The notes below the pieces were generated by a model. The model did no database searches, was not told the origin of the DNA, and was given only the letters and a program-made list of their open reading frames with translations. A stretch of 10,789 bases of DNA from Pseudomonadota bacterium (lineage in GTDB: Bacteria > Pseudomonadota > Gammaproteobacteria > SZUA-229): assembly GCA_030673345.1 (NCBI GenBank), contig DAOVJH010000022.1, positions 1-10,789 of the forward strand, given 5' to 3'. Each line of letters starts with the position of its first letter. Within the stretch, counting starts at the first letter, position 1. Shown here piece by piece: positions 1 to 6,416 of the stretch. A program made the translations under genes and the position numbers.

Positions 1-1635
1 AACGATGCGGCCGATATCAGTCGGCGTAAAACGGCGACTTTCGAGCTCTACATAGTTGCGGTTAACCAGGGTCGAAATGATGTTGGCGTAGGTAGATGGG
101 CGGCCGATATCATATTCTTCCAGTGTTTTGATCAAACTGGCTTCAGTGAACCGTGGCGGTGGCTGTGTGAAGTGCTGGTCGTTGCGAATCTCCAGCAGGT
201 CAATTTTTTCGCCTTCGGTTAACTCGGGCAGCATTTTTTCAGCTTCTTTATCCAGCCTGCTCTCTTCGTTTCCTTCCATGTACACCGTCATGAAACCCGG
301 TGTTTTTATCGTAGAGCCACTGGCGCGAAATACGTTTTTATCACCACAGCCGAGCTGTATGCTGACATTGTTTAATGTGGCATGTCTCATCTGGCACGCC
401 ATGGTGCGTTTCCAGATCAGTTCATACAGCGCAAATTGATCAGGCTTTAATTTATCTTTTATTTTTTCAGGCGCGTGGCTGACTGAGGTCGGGCGTATGG
501 CCTCGTGAGCTTCCTGCGCATTTTTTGATTTATTCTTAAATACGCGAGGGCTGTCGGGCAGGTTGCTTTTGCCGAAGCGTGATGCAACTAAACCGCGAAT
601 CTCATCGATGGCTTCATCTGCGAGGTGTAGTGAGTCGGTACGCATATAGGTGATCAAGCCAACGGTTTCACCTCCGATGTCGATACCTTCATACAGGTTC
701 TGCGCCGTACGCATCGTGCGTTGTGCGGAAAAGCGAAGTTTACTGGCAGCTTCCTGTTGCATGGTCGAGGTGGTAAACGGCGCTTTTGGTTCGCGCTTGC
801 TCTCTTTCTTCTCAACCTTGTTAACAGACAGTTTTCCATCGGCAAGAGCCTGTAGGTTATCTTTTGCTGTTTTAGCGGTCGCTTCATCTGTGAAGCTGAA
901 TTTTGTCTTTTCTTCAGGCGTTTCAGCGCTGTTTTTATCCTTGGCGCTGCTCTTTCTGGAAGCCTGTTTATCGATGATTTTTTCATCGTTGTAGATCGTT
1001 AAGCGAGCGGTGAAGTCCTGTTTGTTTTTGGCGACGTCTGCTTCGATGGTCCAGTATTCCTGAGCATCGAAGGCTTCTATCGCCTCTTCACGTTCTACGA
1101 TTAAACGCAGAGCGGGGCTCTGTACACGTCCAGCAGAAAGGCCGCGCTGTACTTTTTTCCATAAGAGTGGTGACAGGTTGAATCCGACGAGGTAATCCAG
1201 TGCGCGCCGGGTCTGTTGTGCGTTGATCAGATCGATCGAAAGTTCGCCAGGGTTATCGATGGCTTCCTGGATGGCACGTTTGGTTACTTCGTTGAAGGCG
1301 ACGCGATGTACAGCTTTATCCTTCAGCAGGTCTTTCTCTTTTAACAGTTCATACAGGTGCCATGAGATGGCTTCTCCCTCGCGGTCCTGGTCAGTCGCGA
1401 GATAGAGTGTATCGGCTTTTTTCAGGAACTGGATGATCTTGTTGACATGTTTTTCGTTTCTTTCGATGATCTGATACTTCATCGAAAAATCGTTATCGGT
1501 GTCGATGGCATCGGCTTTTGGTATCAGGTCGCGCACGTGGCCGTATGAAGCAAGGACTTTGAAGTCTTTGCCCAGGTATTTTTCGATGGTCTTCGCTTTG
1601 GCGGGCGATTCTACGATAACAAGATTTTTGCTCAT
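1..1635 (-). CDS. topA: DNA topoisomerase I (type IA), 5' part, cut by the window edge
   Basis: Relaxes negatively supercoiled DNA by cutting one strand through a 5'-phosphotyrosine bond. The reading frame is open from the ATG at 1635 to base 1, giving 545 codons; E. coli TopA has 865 residues, so the C-terminal zinc-ribbon part lies beyond the window. The TOPRIM domain is at about residues 1-140, with the acid E9 in VIVESPAKAKTIEKY and the metal triad D82, D84, E86 in ATDQDREGEAISWHL. The catalytic tyrosine is Y330 in GLITYMRTDS (E. coli Y319), followed by R332. AHEAIRPT is at 376-383. Lysine/glutamate-rich stretches near residues 223-245 and 272-286 help explain the 11-residue offset from E. 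coli. It is the last visible gene of the leftward set, 56 bases after smg. The ribosome site before the ATG is weak. Identity is certain; only the missing end is unknown. Confidence 0.97.
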   Translation of the reverse strand, partial: MSKNLVIVESPAKAKTIEKYLGKDFKVLASYGHVRDLIPKADAIDTDNDFSMKYQIIERNEKHVNKIIQFLKKADTLYLATDQDREGEAISWHLYELLKEKDLLKDKAVHRVAFNEVTKRAIQEAIDNPGELSIDLINAQQTRRALDYLVGFNLSPLLWKKVQRGLSAGRVQSPALRLIVEREEAIEAFDAQEYWTIEADVAKNKQDFTARLTIYNDEKIIDKQASRKSSAKDKNSAETPEEKTKFSFTDEATAKTAKDNLQALADGKLSVNKVEKKESKREPKAPFTTSTMQQEAASKLRFSAQRTMRTAQNLYEGIDIGGETVGLITYMRTDSLHLADEAIDEIRGLVASRFGKSNLPDSPRVFKNKSKNAQEAHEAIRPTSVSHAPEKIKDKLKPDQFALYELIWKRTMACQMRHATLNNVSIQLGCGDKNVFRASGSTIKTPGFMTVYMEGNEESRLDKEAEKMLPELTEGEKIDLLEIRNDQHFTQPPPRFTEASLIKTLEEYDIGRPSTYANIISTLVNRNYVELESRRFTPTDIGRIV

Positions 1636-1691
1636 GCCGTTTTTATCAGGTTGTTATATCGGGTGGTTCAGTCAGATATTCTTAATCAGTA

Positions 1692-2186
1692 TCACTGAAT
1701 AAGTTCAGTCACTTCATCAAAGATAAAGTTCTCCATCAGGGCAAGGGCATTCTCCTCGCCAGGATGTGCATGCATTACGATCATGATGATCCATTTCATC
1801 TGTTCCGCATCAAGCGGCTGTCCTAATGCGACAACCCGATCCAGTATTAATTCACGTATTACCGGTGTGAGTATATTCGTTTGTTCGAGAAAATGTAGAA
1901 ATCCGATACTTTCGATGCCGATCAGTTTTTTCTCCTGATCGCTGTATATGCGTGTACTGGTTTCTTTGACCGGCAAGAATTGTTGTTTTTCCTGCAGATC
2001 AGCCAAATCTTCCAGCCAGTCGAAAGCCTGGTTAATTTCCTGGTTATGGAATCCCATTTCTTCCAGGCGAACCTGGATACTGTCGCGTTCATCTGTGACG
2101 CGGCTAGTTTCATTTAACTCTTCGTCATCGAGGTAACGTTCGAATAAAAACATTAATACATCGACGACAGACTGTTTGATTATCAT
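1692..2186 (-). CDS. smg: Smg family protein (DUF494)
   Basis: A 164-residue acidic protein of the Smg/DUF494 family (E. coli Smg is 157 residues). Its function is not established. Family marks visible are the N-terminal DVLMFLFERYL helix, the WLEDLADLQE segment in the middle, FLHFLEQTNILTPVIRELI, and the C-terminal MKWIIMIVMHAHPGEENAL followed by an acidic tail. There is no signal peptide, membrane segment or known catalytic motif, so it is probably a small cytoplasmic helical protein. The ATG at 2186 has an AGGA ribosome site 8 bases upstream and places DVLM at residue 9, a slightly longer N-terminus than in E. coli. It lies between dprA (80-base gap) and topA (56-base gap). The same neighbours in many Gammaproteobacteria suggest a role tied to DNA processing or topology, but that is inference from position only. 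Confidence 0.93.
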   Translation of the reverse strand: MIIKQSVVDVLMFLFERYLDDEELNETSRVTDERDSIQVRLEEMGFHNQEINQAFDWLEDLADLQEKQQFLPVKETSTRIYSDQEKKLIGIESIGFLHFLEQTNILTPVIRELILDRVVALGQPLDAEQMKWIIMIVMHAHPGEENALALMENFIFDEVTELIQ

Positions 2187-2200
2187 TCAGGATATCCTGT
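2187..2200 (-). promoter_or_regulatory. smg ribosome binding site inside a 12-bp perfect palindrome
   Basis: CAGGATATCCTG at 2188-2199 reads the same on both strands. On the minus strand its AGGA (2198-2195) is 8 bases from the smg ATG, a good Shine-Dalgarno position. This supports the chosen smg start. With no loop it is not a hairpin in itself. Whether it is an operator or chance is open. Confidence 0.5.
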
Positions 2201-2266
2201 AAATAATGGTGATGATTTTAATAAAACACGTATATATCAATGGCTAACAGTAATATTTATACGCTG

Positions 2267-3418
2267 TTAACTGACGCATGTATAACGGCCATTCTGACAT
2301 ACGATGAGGCCTTCCAGTTCCATAATCAAGAGCATGGACGCAACTTCTGCAGCATTAAAATCACTGCTGATGACCAGTTCATCGATACTGGCAGGCTCAT
2401 AAGCGAGGCATTTGAGCAGTTTTTGGTGATCCGGGTCAAGTCTCTTGTGCAGATCTTTTGGTTTTTCATGGATATCAGTGCCTGTTTTTATGGGGTATAA
2501 GGTGTCTGGCGCTGATGGGAATTGCAGGTCTTCCAGTATGTCTTCAGCCGATTCGACCAGTTTGGCACCTTGCCTGATCAGCTGGTGGCAGCCGCGCGCC
2601 ATGGGGTTGTGGATAGACCCTGGAATGGCAAAAACGTCTCTATTTTGTTCGAGTGCGTATCTTGCTGTGATCAGTGAGCCGCTCTTCTGTGCAGCTTCGA
2701 CCACCAGTGTGCCCAGTGAAAGCGCACTGATAAGTCGGTTGCGTCTTGGGAAAAATCCGCGCAGCGGCTGTATGCCGATGGGCATTTCTGAGATTACTGC
2801 ACCATTTTCGCTGATATCCTGGGCCAGTTTTTGATGCTGTGCAGGGTAGACGATATCGAGCCCGTGTGCGACCACGGCGATAGTGCCAGCCAGTCCACGC
2901 AGAGCACCCTCATGGCTGGCACCGTCGATACCGCTGGCCAGCCCGCTGGTGATGGTAATGCCGACATCGGATAGATGATGGGCGAATTCTTTCGCCGTAT
3001 TACGGCCGGCAGCGGTGGGGTTGCGTGTTCCAACCATGGCGAGCTGAGGCTGTAACAGATAATCGGGATCACCTCTGACATATAATACCGGGGGCGCATC
3101 GGGCAGATTTTTTAATCCTGACGGGTAGTGTTCATCATCCAGCGTGATGATGTGGTGATTTTTTTCAGCATGCCACCAGTTCAGGTCAGCATCGATGTCA
3201 GGTTTTTCCTGATTGCACAGGGCGGAAATGGCATCTGCCTTTATCGCAAGACCGGAGAGTTGCTGTCGGCTGGCATTCAGAGCCGCTTCGGCAGAGCCAA
3301 ATGTATCAAGCAGGGTGTGGAATGTGGTGGCGCCTACATTTTCTGTATGCAGCAGGGTTAACCAGGTGTCGATGGAGTTTTCCGATCCCGCATTCCTTGC
3401 AGGTTTGTGATTATTCAT
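2267..3418 (-). CDS. dprA: DNA processing protein DprA (Smf)
   Basis: Binds incoming single-stranded DNA in the cytoplasm during natural transformation, protects it and loads RecA. Length is 383 residues, usual for the proteobacterial family. The N-terminal helical region (about 15-75, containing TLLHTENVGATTF) is followed by the Rossmann-like DNA-binding domain (about 85-295) with AMVGTRNPTAAGR at 127-139, SGLASGIDGASHEGAL at 158-173, GLDIVYP at 186-192, FPRRNRLISALS at 223-234 and the GSLITARYALEQNR segment ending at 260. A winged-helix DprA tail lies at about 325-380. The ATG at 3418 is used; the AAGG directly before it is too close to be a good ribosome site, so initiation may depend on the upstream gene. 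All family motifs are intact, so it should be functional. The gene lies between the TsaP-like gene and smg. Confidence 0.96.
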   Translation of the reverse strand: MNNHKPARNAGSENSIDTWLTLLHTENVGATTFHTLLDTFGSAEAALNASRQQLSGLAIKADAISALCNQEKPDIDADLNWWHAEKNHHIITLDDEHYPSGLKNLPDAPPVLYVRGDPDYLLQPQLAMVGTRNPTAAGRNTAKEFAHHLSDVGITITSGLASGIDGASHEGALRGLAGTIAVVAHGLDIVYPAQHQKLAQDISENGAVISEMPIGIQPLRGFFPRRNRLISALSLGTLVVEAAQKSGSLITARYALEQNRDVFAIPGSIHNPMARGCHQLIRQGAKLVESAEDILEDLQFPSAPDTLYPIKTGTDIHEKPKDLHKRLDPDHQKLLKCLAYEPASIDELVISSDFNAAEVASMLLIMELEGLIVCQNGRYTCVS

Positions 3419-3472
3419 CCTTGAATATTACACTATATAGTCTGCCTTGAGATAAGGCTTTGTCGGGACTGT

Positions 3473-4669
3473 TTAAAACTTAGGTGTGTGCAGATAGTCA
3501 AAGTTACGGATAATGCGTCTGGATTCCAGCGTGATGGCATAACTGACACGGTCAAAAGTCTTGAAGATCATTACCAGACCGCTGCGTTCATTCGGCAGTT
3601 TGACCGGCTTGCTGCTGTGTTTGTCATGGCGGTCTCTTATGGTGGCTCCGTTGGTAAAGGTCGCGAGCAGGTGGCCCACTTCCATGCCGTCACGTTCACC
3701 TTTATTGATTACCACGACCTGGAGTTTTGCGACACCCATCAGTGCTTCATTTAATTCCATTATCTGCGCATTGACTTCTCTGTCGGGTATGTGCGGGAAG
3801 TATAGGTTTTCCATTTTGCTTCTGTCTTCAGCCAGCAGGCGGTCGCCGATCAGTACTTCACGTACAGTAGAGGTGAGGTCGCCAGAGGCTGGGTCATCGT
3901 AAGCGGTGACATGGACTTCACCTGTGTGTATGGCTTCATAACCCAGGATTTCATCTGTGGCAGGGTCGCGCAGGGCATCGCCAGGCCTGAAGACTGAGAA
4001 ACGGACACGTTCTTTATCGATTTCGCCGCGCATATAGACGCGATTGCCATCACCCAGGATCAGGTGATTGTCTTCGCTGCCGACGATGTAAGGTGCCTTT
4101 TCCAGCTGCTCTTTTGTAACGACTCTGGGTTTTGTCAGGAACTGCCTGATCGCATCGCCCGGGATGGTTGGGATGCTCGCTTTAAGATCGGAGGTACGGA
4201 TACTTGGGCTTAGTTTTCTAACCGGGATACCACTTGTGTCAGCCGTTTGCTGAACCTGTTTGTGCTGTGCCTCGTTGAGTCGCATCTGTGGCTGGCCGTT
4301 AACATAAACCAGTGTTAATACGTCGCCGGGAAAGATCAAGTGTGGATTAGTGACCTGTTGATTCTTTTGCCATATCTCAGGCCAGTACCAGGGGTCCTGC
4401 AGGAATAAGTTGGAAATTCCCCATAAAGTATCGCCTTTTTTCACCGTATACTGACGGGGGTGTTCGGCTTTTACGCGGATTTCTTTTTTAGGTGCTTTGC
4501 TTTCTTCGGCACTGGCGATAGTAACCGGTTCTGAACGTTCCGGTGCAGCGACTGGTCGTGGTTCTGATGAGCTGCAGCCAGTGATAGAGCCTGCACTAAA
4601 GGCTAGTAGCCCTGAAAGCAGGAATGAGGGTACAATATTGCGTGATCTTTGAGTATTCGAAATATTCAT
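3473..4669 (-). CDS. tsaP: LysM peptidoglycan-binding lipoprotein, TsaP-like
   Basis: Predicted envelope protein of 398 residues from the ATG at 4669. The N-terminus is a basic stretch, a hydrophobic core (SFLLSGLLAFSAG) and the lipobox ITGC, giving lipidated C32 with Ser at +2, which predicts outer-membrane sorting. One LysM domain at about 74-120 (YTVKKGDTLWGISNLFLQDPW ... NPHLIFPGDVLTLVYV) should bind peptidoglycan. The remaining part has the GDGNRVYMRG type segment, and near the end VVINKGERDGMEVGHLLA, which looks like FlgT-type C-terminal domains. LysM proteins of this kind next to dprA/def, such as Pseudomonas PA0020, are TsaP, which links the type IV pilus secretin PilQ to the cell wall; the assignment here rests on resemblance and position. 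The frame continues upstream to a TTG at 4759 (428 residues), but this would add 30 lysine-rich residues before the signal peptide, so I prefer 4669, although its ribosome site is weak. Classic TsaP has a plain signal peptide, so a lipoprotein form is notable. Confidence 0.85.
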   Translation of the reverse strand: MNISNTQRSRNIVPSFLLSGLLAFSAGSITGCSSSEPRPVAAPERSEPVTIASAEESKAPKKEIRVKAEHPRQYTVKKGDTLWGISNLFLQDPWYWPEIWQKNQQVTNPHLIFPGDVLTLVYVNGQPQMRLNEAQHKQVQQTADTSGIPVRKLSPSIRTSDLKASIPTIPGDAIRQFLTKPRVVTKEQLEKAPYIVGSEDNHLILGDGNRVYMRGEIDKERVRFSVFRPGDALRDPATDEILGYEAIHTGEVHVTAYDDPASGDLTSTVREVLIGDRLLAEDRSKMENLYFPHIPDREVNAQIMELNEALMGVAKLQVVVINKGERDGMEVGHLLATFTNGATIRDRHDKHSSKPVKLPNERSGLVMIFKTFDRVSYAITLESRRIIRNFDYLHTPKF

Positions 4670-4797
4670 TTTTATTTTTGTTTTACTCTCTGGCTCTAGT
4701 TCTTGATTCTGGCCCTTTTTTGTATTAATTTTCGGGCCGAATTTTTCTACTATTCTCAATGGTTTAGTAGACGAACTTCGATTACTAAGGTAAGTTT

Positions 4798-4826
4798 TTC
4801 ACTGAGTGTAGCAGAAATAATAAAAT
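4798..4826 (+). promoter_or_regulatory. Candidate sigma-70 promoter for def-fmt-rsmB
   Basis: TTCACT at 4798-4803 (4 of 6 to the -35 consensus), a 17-base spacer and TAAAAT at 4821-4826 (5 of 6 to the -10 consensus). Transcription would start near 4833, about 50 bases before the def ATG. Predicted from sequence only. Confidence 0.42.
4805..4813 (-). promoter_or_regulatory. Candidate extended -10 element for the leftward operon
   Basis: Read on the minus strand this is TGCTACACT, an extended -10 (TGn plus TACACT, 4 of 6), with no clear -35 but a T-rich upstream stretch. It lies within the spacer of the opposite candidate promoter. It would give a leader of about 130 bases to the ATG at 4669, or about 40 bases to the TTG at 4759. 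Weak prediction. Confidence 0.25.
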
Positions 4827-4882
4827 AGGTGCTGATTACAGGGGTTTTTGACCCACATTATCAGTGAGCAGAAAGACAGATT

Positions 4883-5401
4883 ATGGCGATATTAGATATA
4901 TTACATTACCCGGATAAACGTCTGCGGACGGTGGCGAAACCGGTAGAGAAAGTGGACGATACCATCCGCAAACTGGTGGATGACATGTTTGAGACCATGT
5001 ATACAGCACCGGGTATCGGTCTGGCGGCAACCCAGGTCGATGTGCATCTGCAGGTTATCGTAATCGATGTTTCAGAAGATAAAAACCAGCCCTTGTGTCT
5101 GATCAACCCTAAGATTATCGATGAAGAAGGGTCGGAAAGCTGTGATGAAGGCTGCCTGTCTGTTCCTGACATCTATGAGACGGTGCGGCGCTCAGAAAAA
5201 GTTACCATTAAAGCGCTCGACCAGAATGGTGATGAATACACTCTGCAGGCGGATGAGATGCTGGCAGTTTGTATCCAGCACGAAATGGACCATCTGAAGG
5301 GTAAATTATTTGTCGATTACCTGTCGCCGCTAAAATTTCAGCGTATAAAGAAGCGCATGCTCAAAGCATTGCGTGAAGAAAGCCGCCAGGCTGTCAGCTA
5401 A
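4883..5401 (+). CDS. def: Peptide deformylase
   Basis: Removes the N-formyl group from the initiator methionine of new proteins at the ribosome exit, using a metal (usually Fe2+). Length is 172 residues (E. coli 169). All three family motifs are intact: GIGLAATQ at 44-51, EGCLSVP at 89-95 and QHEMDHLKG at 132-140. Metal ligands are C91, H133 and H137, and the catalytic acid is E134. The N-terminus [17 protein letters not shown] is typical, supporting the ATG at 4883, although the purine-rich ribosome site (GAAAGA) is poor. It is the first gene of the rightward set, followed by fmt after 51 bases, the classic def-fmt pair that balances formylation and deformylation. The longer basic C-terminal helix ([15 protein letters not shown]) would contact the ribosome. 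Confidence 0.97.
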   Translation: MAILDILHYPDKRLRTVAKPVEKVDDTIRKLVDDMFETMYTAPGIGLAATQVDVHLQVIVIDVSEDKNQPLCLINPKIIDEEGSESCDEGCLSVPDIYETVRRSEKVTIKALDQNGDEYTLQADEMLAVCIQHEMDHLKGKLFVDYLSPLKFQRIKKRMLKALREESRQAVS

Positions 5402-5452
5402 CGGCCGCTCCGGCATACACCATATTTTTATCAGGAACCTATTTAAACCGCT

Positions 5453-6412
5453 GTGAGTCATTCCTTACGTATCATCTATGCAGGTACACCAGATTTTTCT
5501 GTCGCTGCACTGCAGGCATTAATCGCGTCTGAACACGAGGTGATCGCAGTCTACACGCAGCCCGATCGACCGGCGGGCAGAGGCCGCGGTGTGGCTATGT
5601 CACCGGTTAAAGAAGCGGCACTGTTACATGATATTCCGGTCTATCAGCCGGCATCTTTAAAAGAAGAAGATGCGCAGCAGCAATTAAAAGCGCTGGCTGC
5701 AGATCTGATGATCGTCACCGCGTATGGTCTCTTGCTGCCGCCTGAAGTCCTGCAGATGCCGGTTCTCGGCTGTATCAATATCCATGCATCCCTGTTGCCG
5801 CGCTGGCGTGGCGCCGCACCTATCCAGCGTGCGATTCTGGCCGGTGATACAACAACCGGTATTACTATCATGCAGATGGATGCGGGCCTGGATACCGGTG
5901 ATATGCTGGCCGTGGCTGAATGTGAGATCACCGCAGAAGATACCGGCTCAAGTCTGCATGATAAGCTGATGTCACTCGGTGCGCAGACCCTGATTGCGGC
6001 GTTACCCGCCATAGCCGATCAAACCTGCGACAGGGTAAAGCAGGATGATGCGGATGCCTGTTATGCGTCAAAACTAAACAAAGCCGAGGCAGAGATAGAC
6101 TGGTCGCAGTCTGCTGAAGATATCCAGCGCGCGGTCAGGGCCTATAATTCCTGGCCGGTCGCTTATTGCGGTTATGAAAAAAACAGTAAGGCATCAAAGC
6201 TGAGGTTGTGGCAGGCGGAAGTGCGGGCAGTGGATGCTGGTTCCGATGATGTGGTACCTGGCACTGTGCTGGCTGAATCAGCGCGGGGTGTAGAGGTGAT
6301 GACAGGTGCGGGTATCCTGCGTATTACTGAATTACAGGCCGAAGGCAAACGAAAGATGCCGGTGGCTGATTTTCTTAACGCAAACTCACTGCTCGGTCAG
6401 GTGCTGACATAA
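5453..6412 (+). CDS. fmt: Methionyl-tRNA formyltransferase
   Basis: Transfers a formyl group from 10-formyltetrahydrofolate to Met-tRNA(fMet) so that it can start translation. Length is 319 residues (E. coli 315). The N-terminal catalytic Rossmann domain (about 1-190) begins with RIIYAGTPDFSV, carries the tRNA-binding loop PDRPAGRGRG at 37-46, and has the catalytic residues N109 and H111 (INIHASLLPRWRGAAPIQ) and D147 (GLDTGD). The C-terminal OB-fold tRNA-binding domain starts near 205 with the family's AYNSWPVAY segment. The start is GTG at 5453, chosen because it reproduces the conserved N-terminus (MS-SLRI) and no better start lies upstream in frame; AGGA at 5433-5436 is rather far for a ribosome site. 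It ends 4 bases before rsmB, so the two are probably translationally coupled. Confidence 0.97.
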   Translation: MSHSLRIIYAGTPDFSVAALQALIASEHEVIAVYTQPDRPAGRGRGVAMSPVKEAALLHDIPVYQPASLKEEDAQQQLKALAADLMIVTAYGLLLPPEVLQMPVLGCINIHASLLPRWRGAAPIQRAILAGDTTTGITIMQMDAGLDTGDMLAVAECEITAEDTGSSLHDKLMSLGAQTLIAALPAIADQTCDRVKQDDADACYASKLNKAEAEIDWSQSAEDIQRAVRAYNSWPVAYCGYEKNSKASKLRLWQAEVRAVDAGSDDVVPGTVLAESARGVEVMTGAGILRITELQAEGKRKMPVADFLNANSLLGQVLT

Positions 6413-6416
6413 CACT

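Larger units (their letters stand above)
4670..4882. promoter_or_regulatory. Divergent control region between tsaP-like gene and def
   Basis: A 213-base AT-rich stretch separates the two oppositely oriented gene sets (123 bases if the TTG at 4759 is the true tsaP start). It must hold the promoters for both. It contains an imperfect direct repeat: TCACTG then AGCAGAAA with 5 bases between (4799-4817), and TCAGTG followed directly by AGCAGAAA (4861-4874). No conserved RNA element or known operator is recognisable. Confidence 0.6.

Noticed and set aside
650..994. Plus-strand open frame of 114 codons with hydrophobic residues, antisense to topA
   Set aside because: It lies wholly opposite the conserved TopA frame, matches no family I know and is explained by codon bias of the real gene. 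The same holds for antisense frames at 128-439 and 1223-1405.
2240..2500. Plus-strand open frame of 86 codons starting in the dprA-smg gap
   Set aside because: Most of it is opposite the 3' end of dprA, no ribosome site precedes its ATG, and the protein has no recognisable features.
3444..3458. Small hairpin (GCCTT, 5-base loop, AAGGC) between the TsaP-like gene and dprA
   Set aside because: The stem is only 5 bp and no T-run follows on the minus strand, so I do not call it a terminator.
4731..4741. Near-palindrome TTCGGGCCGAA followed by T residues, resembling a terminator
   Set aside because: The loop would be one base, and no plus-strand gene upstream would need it.
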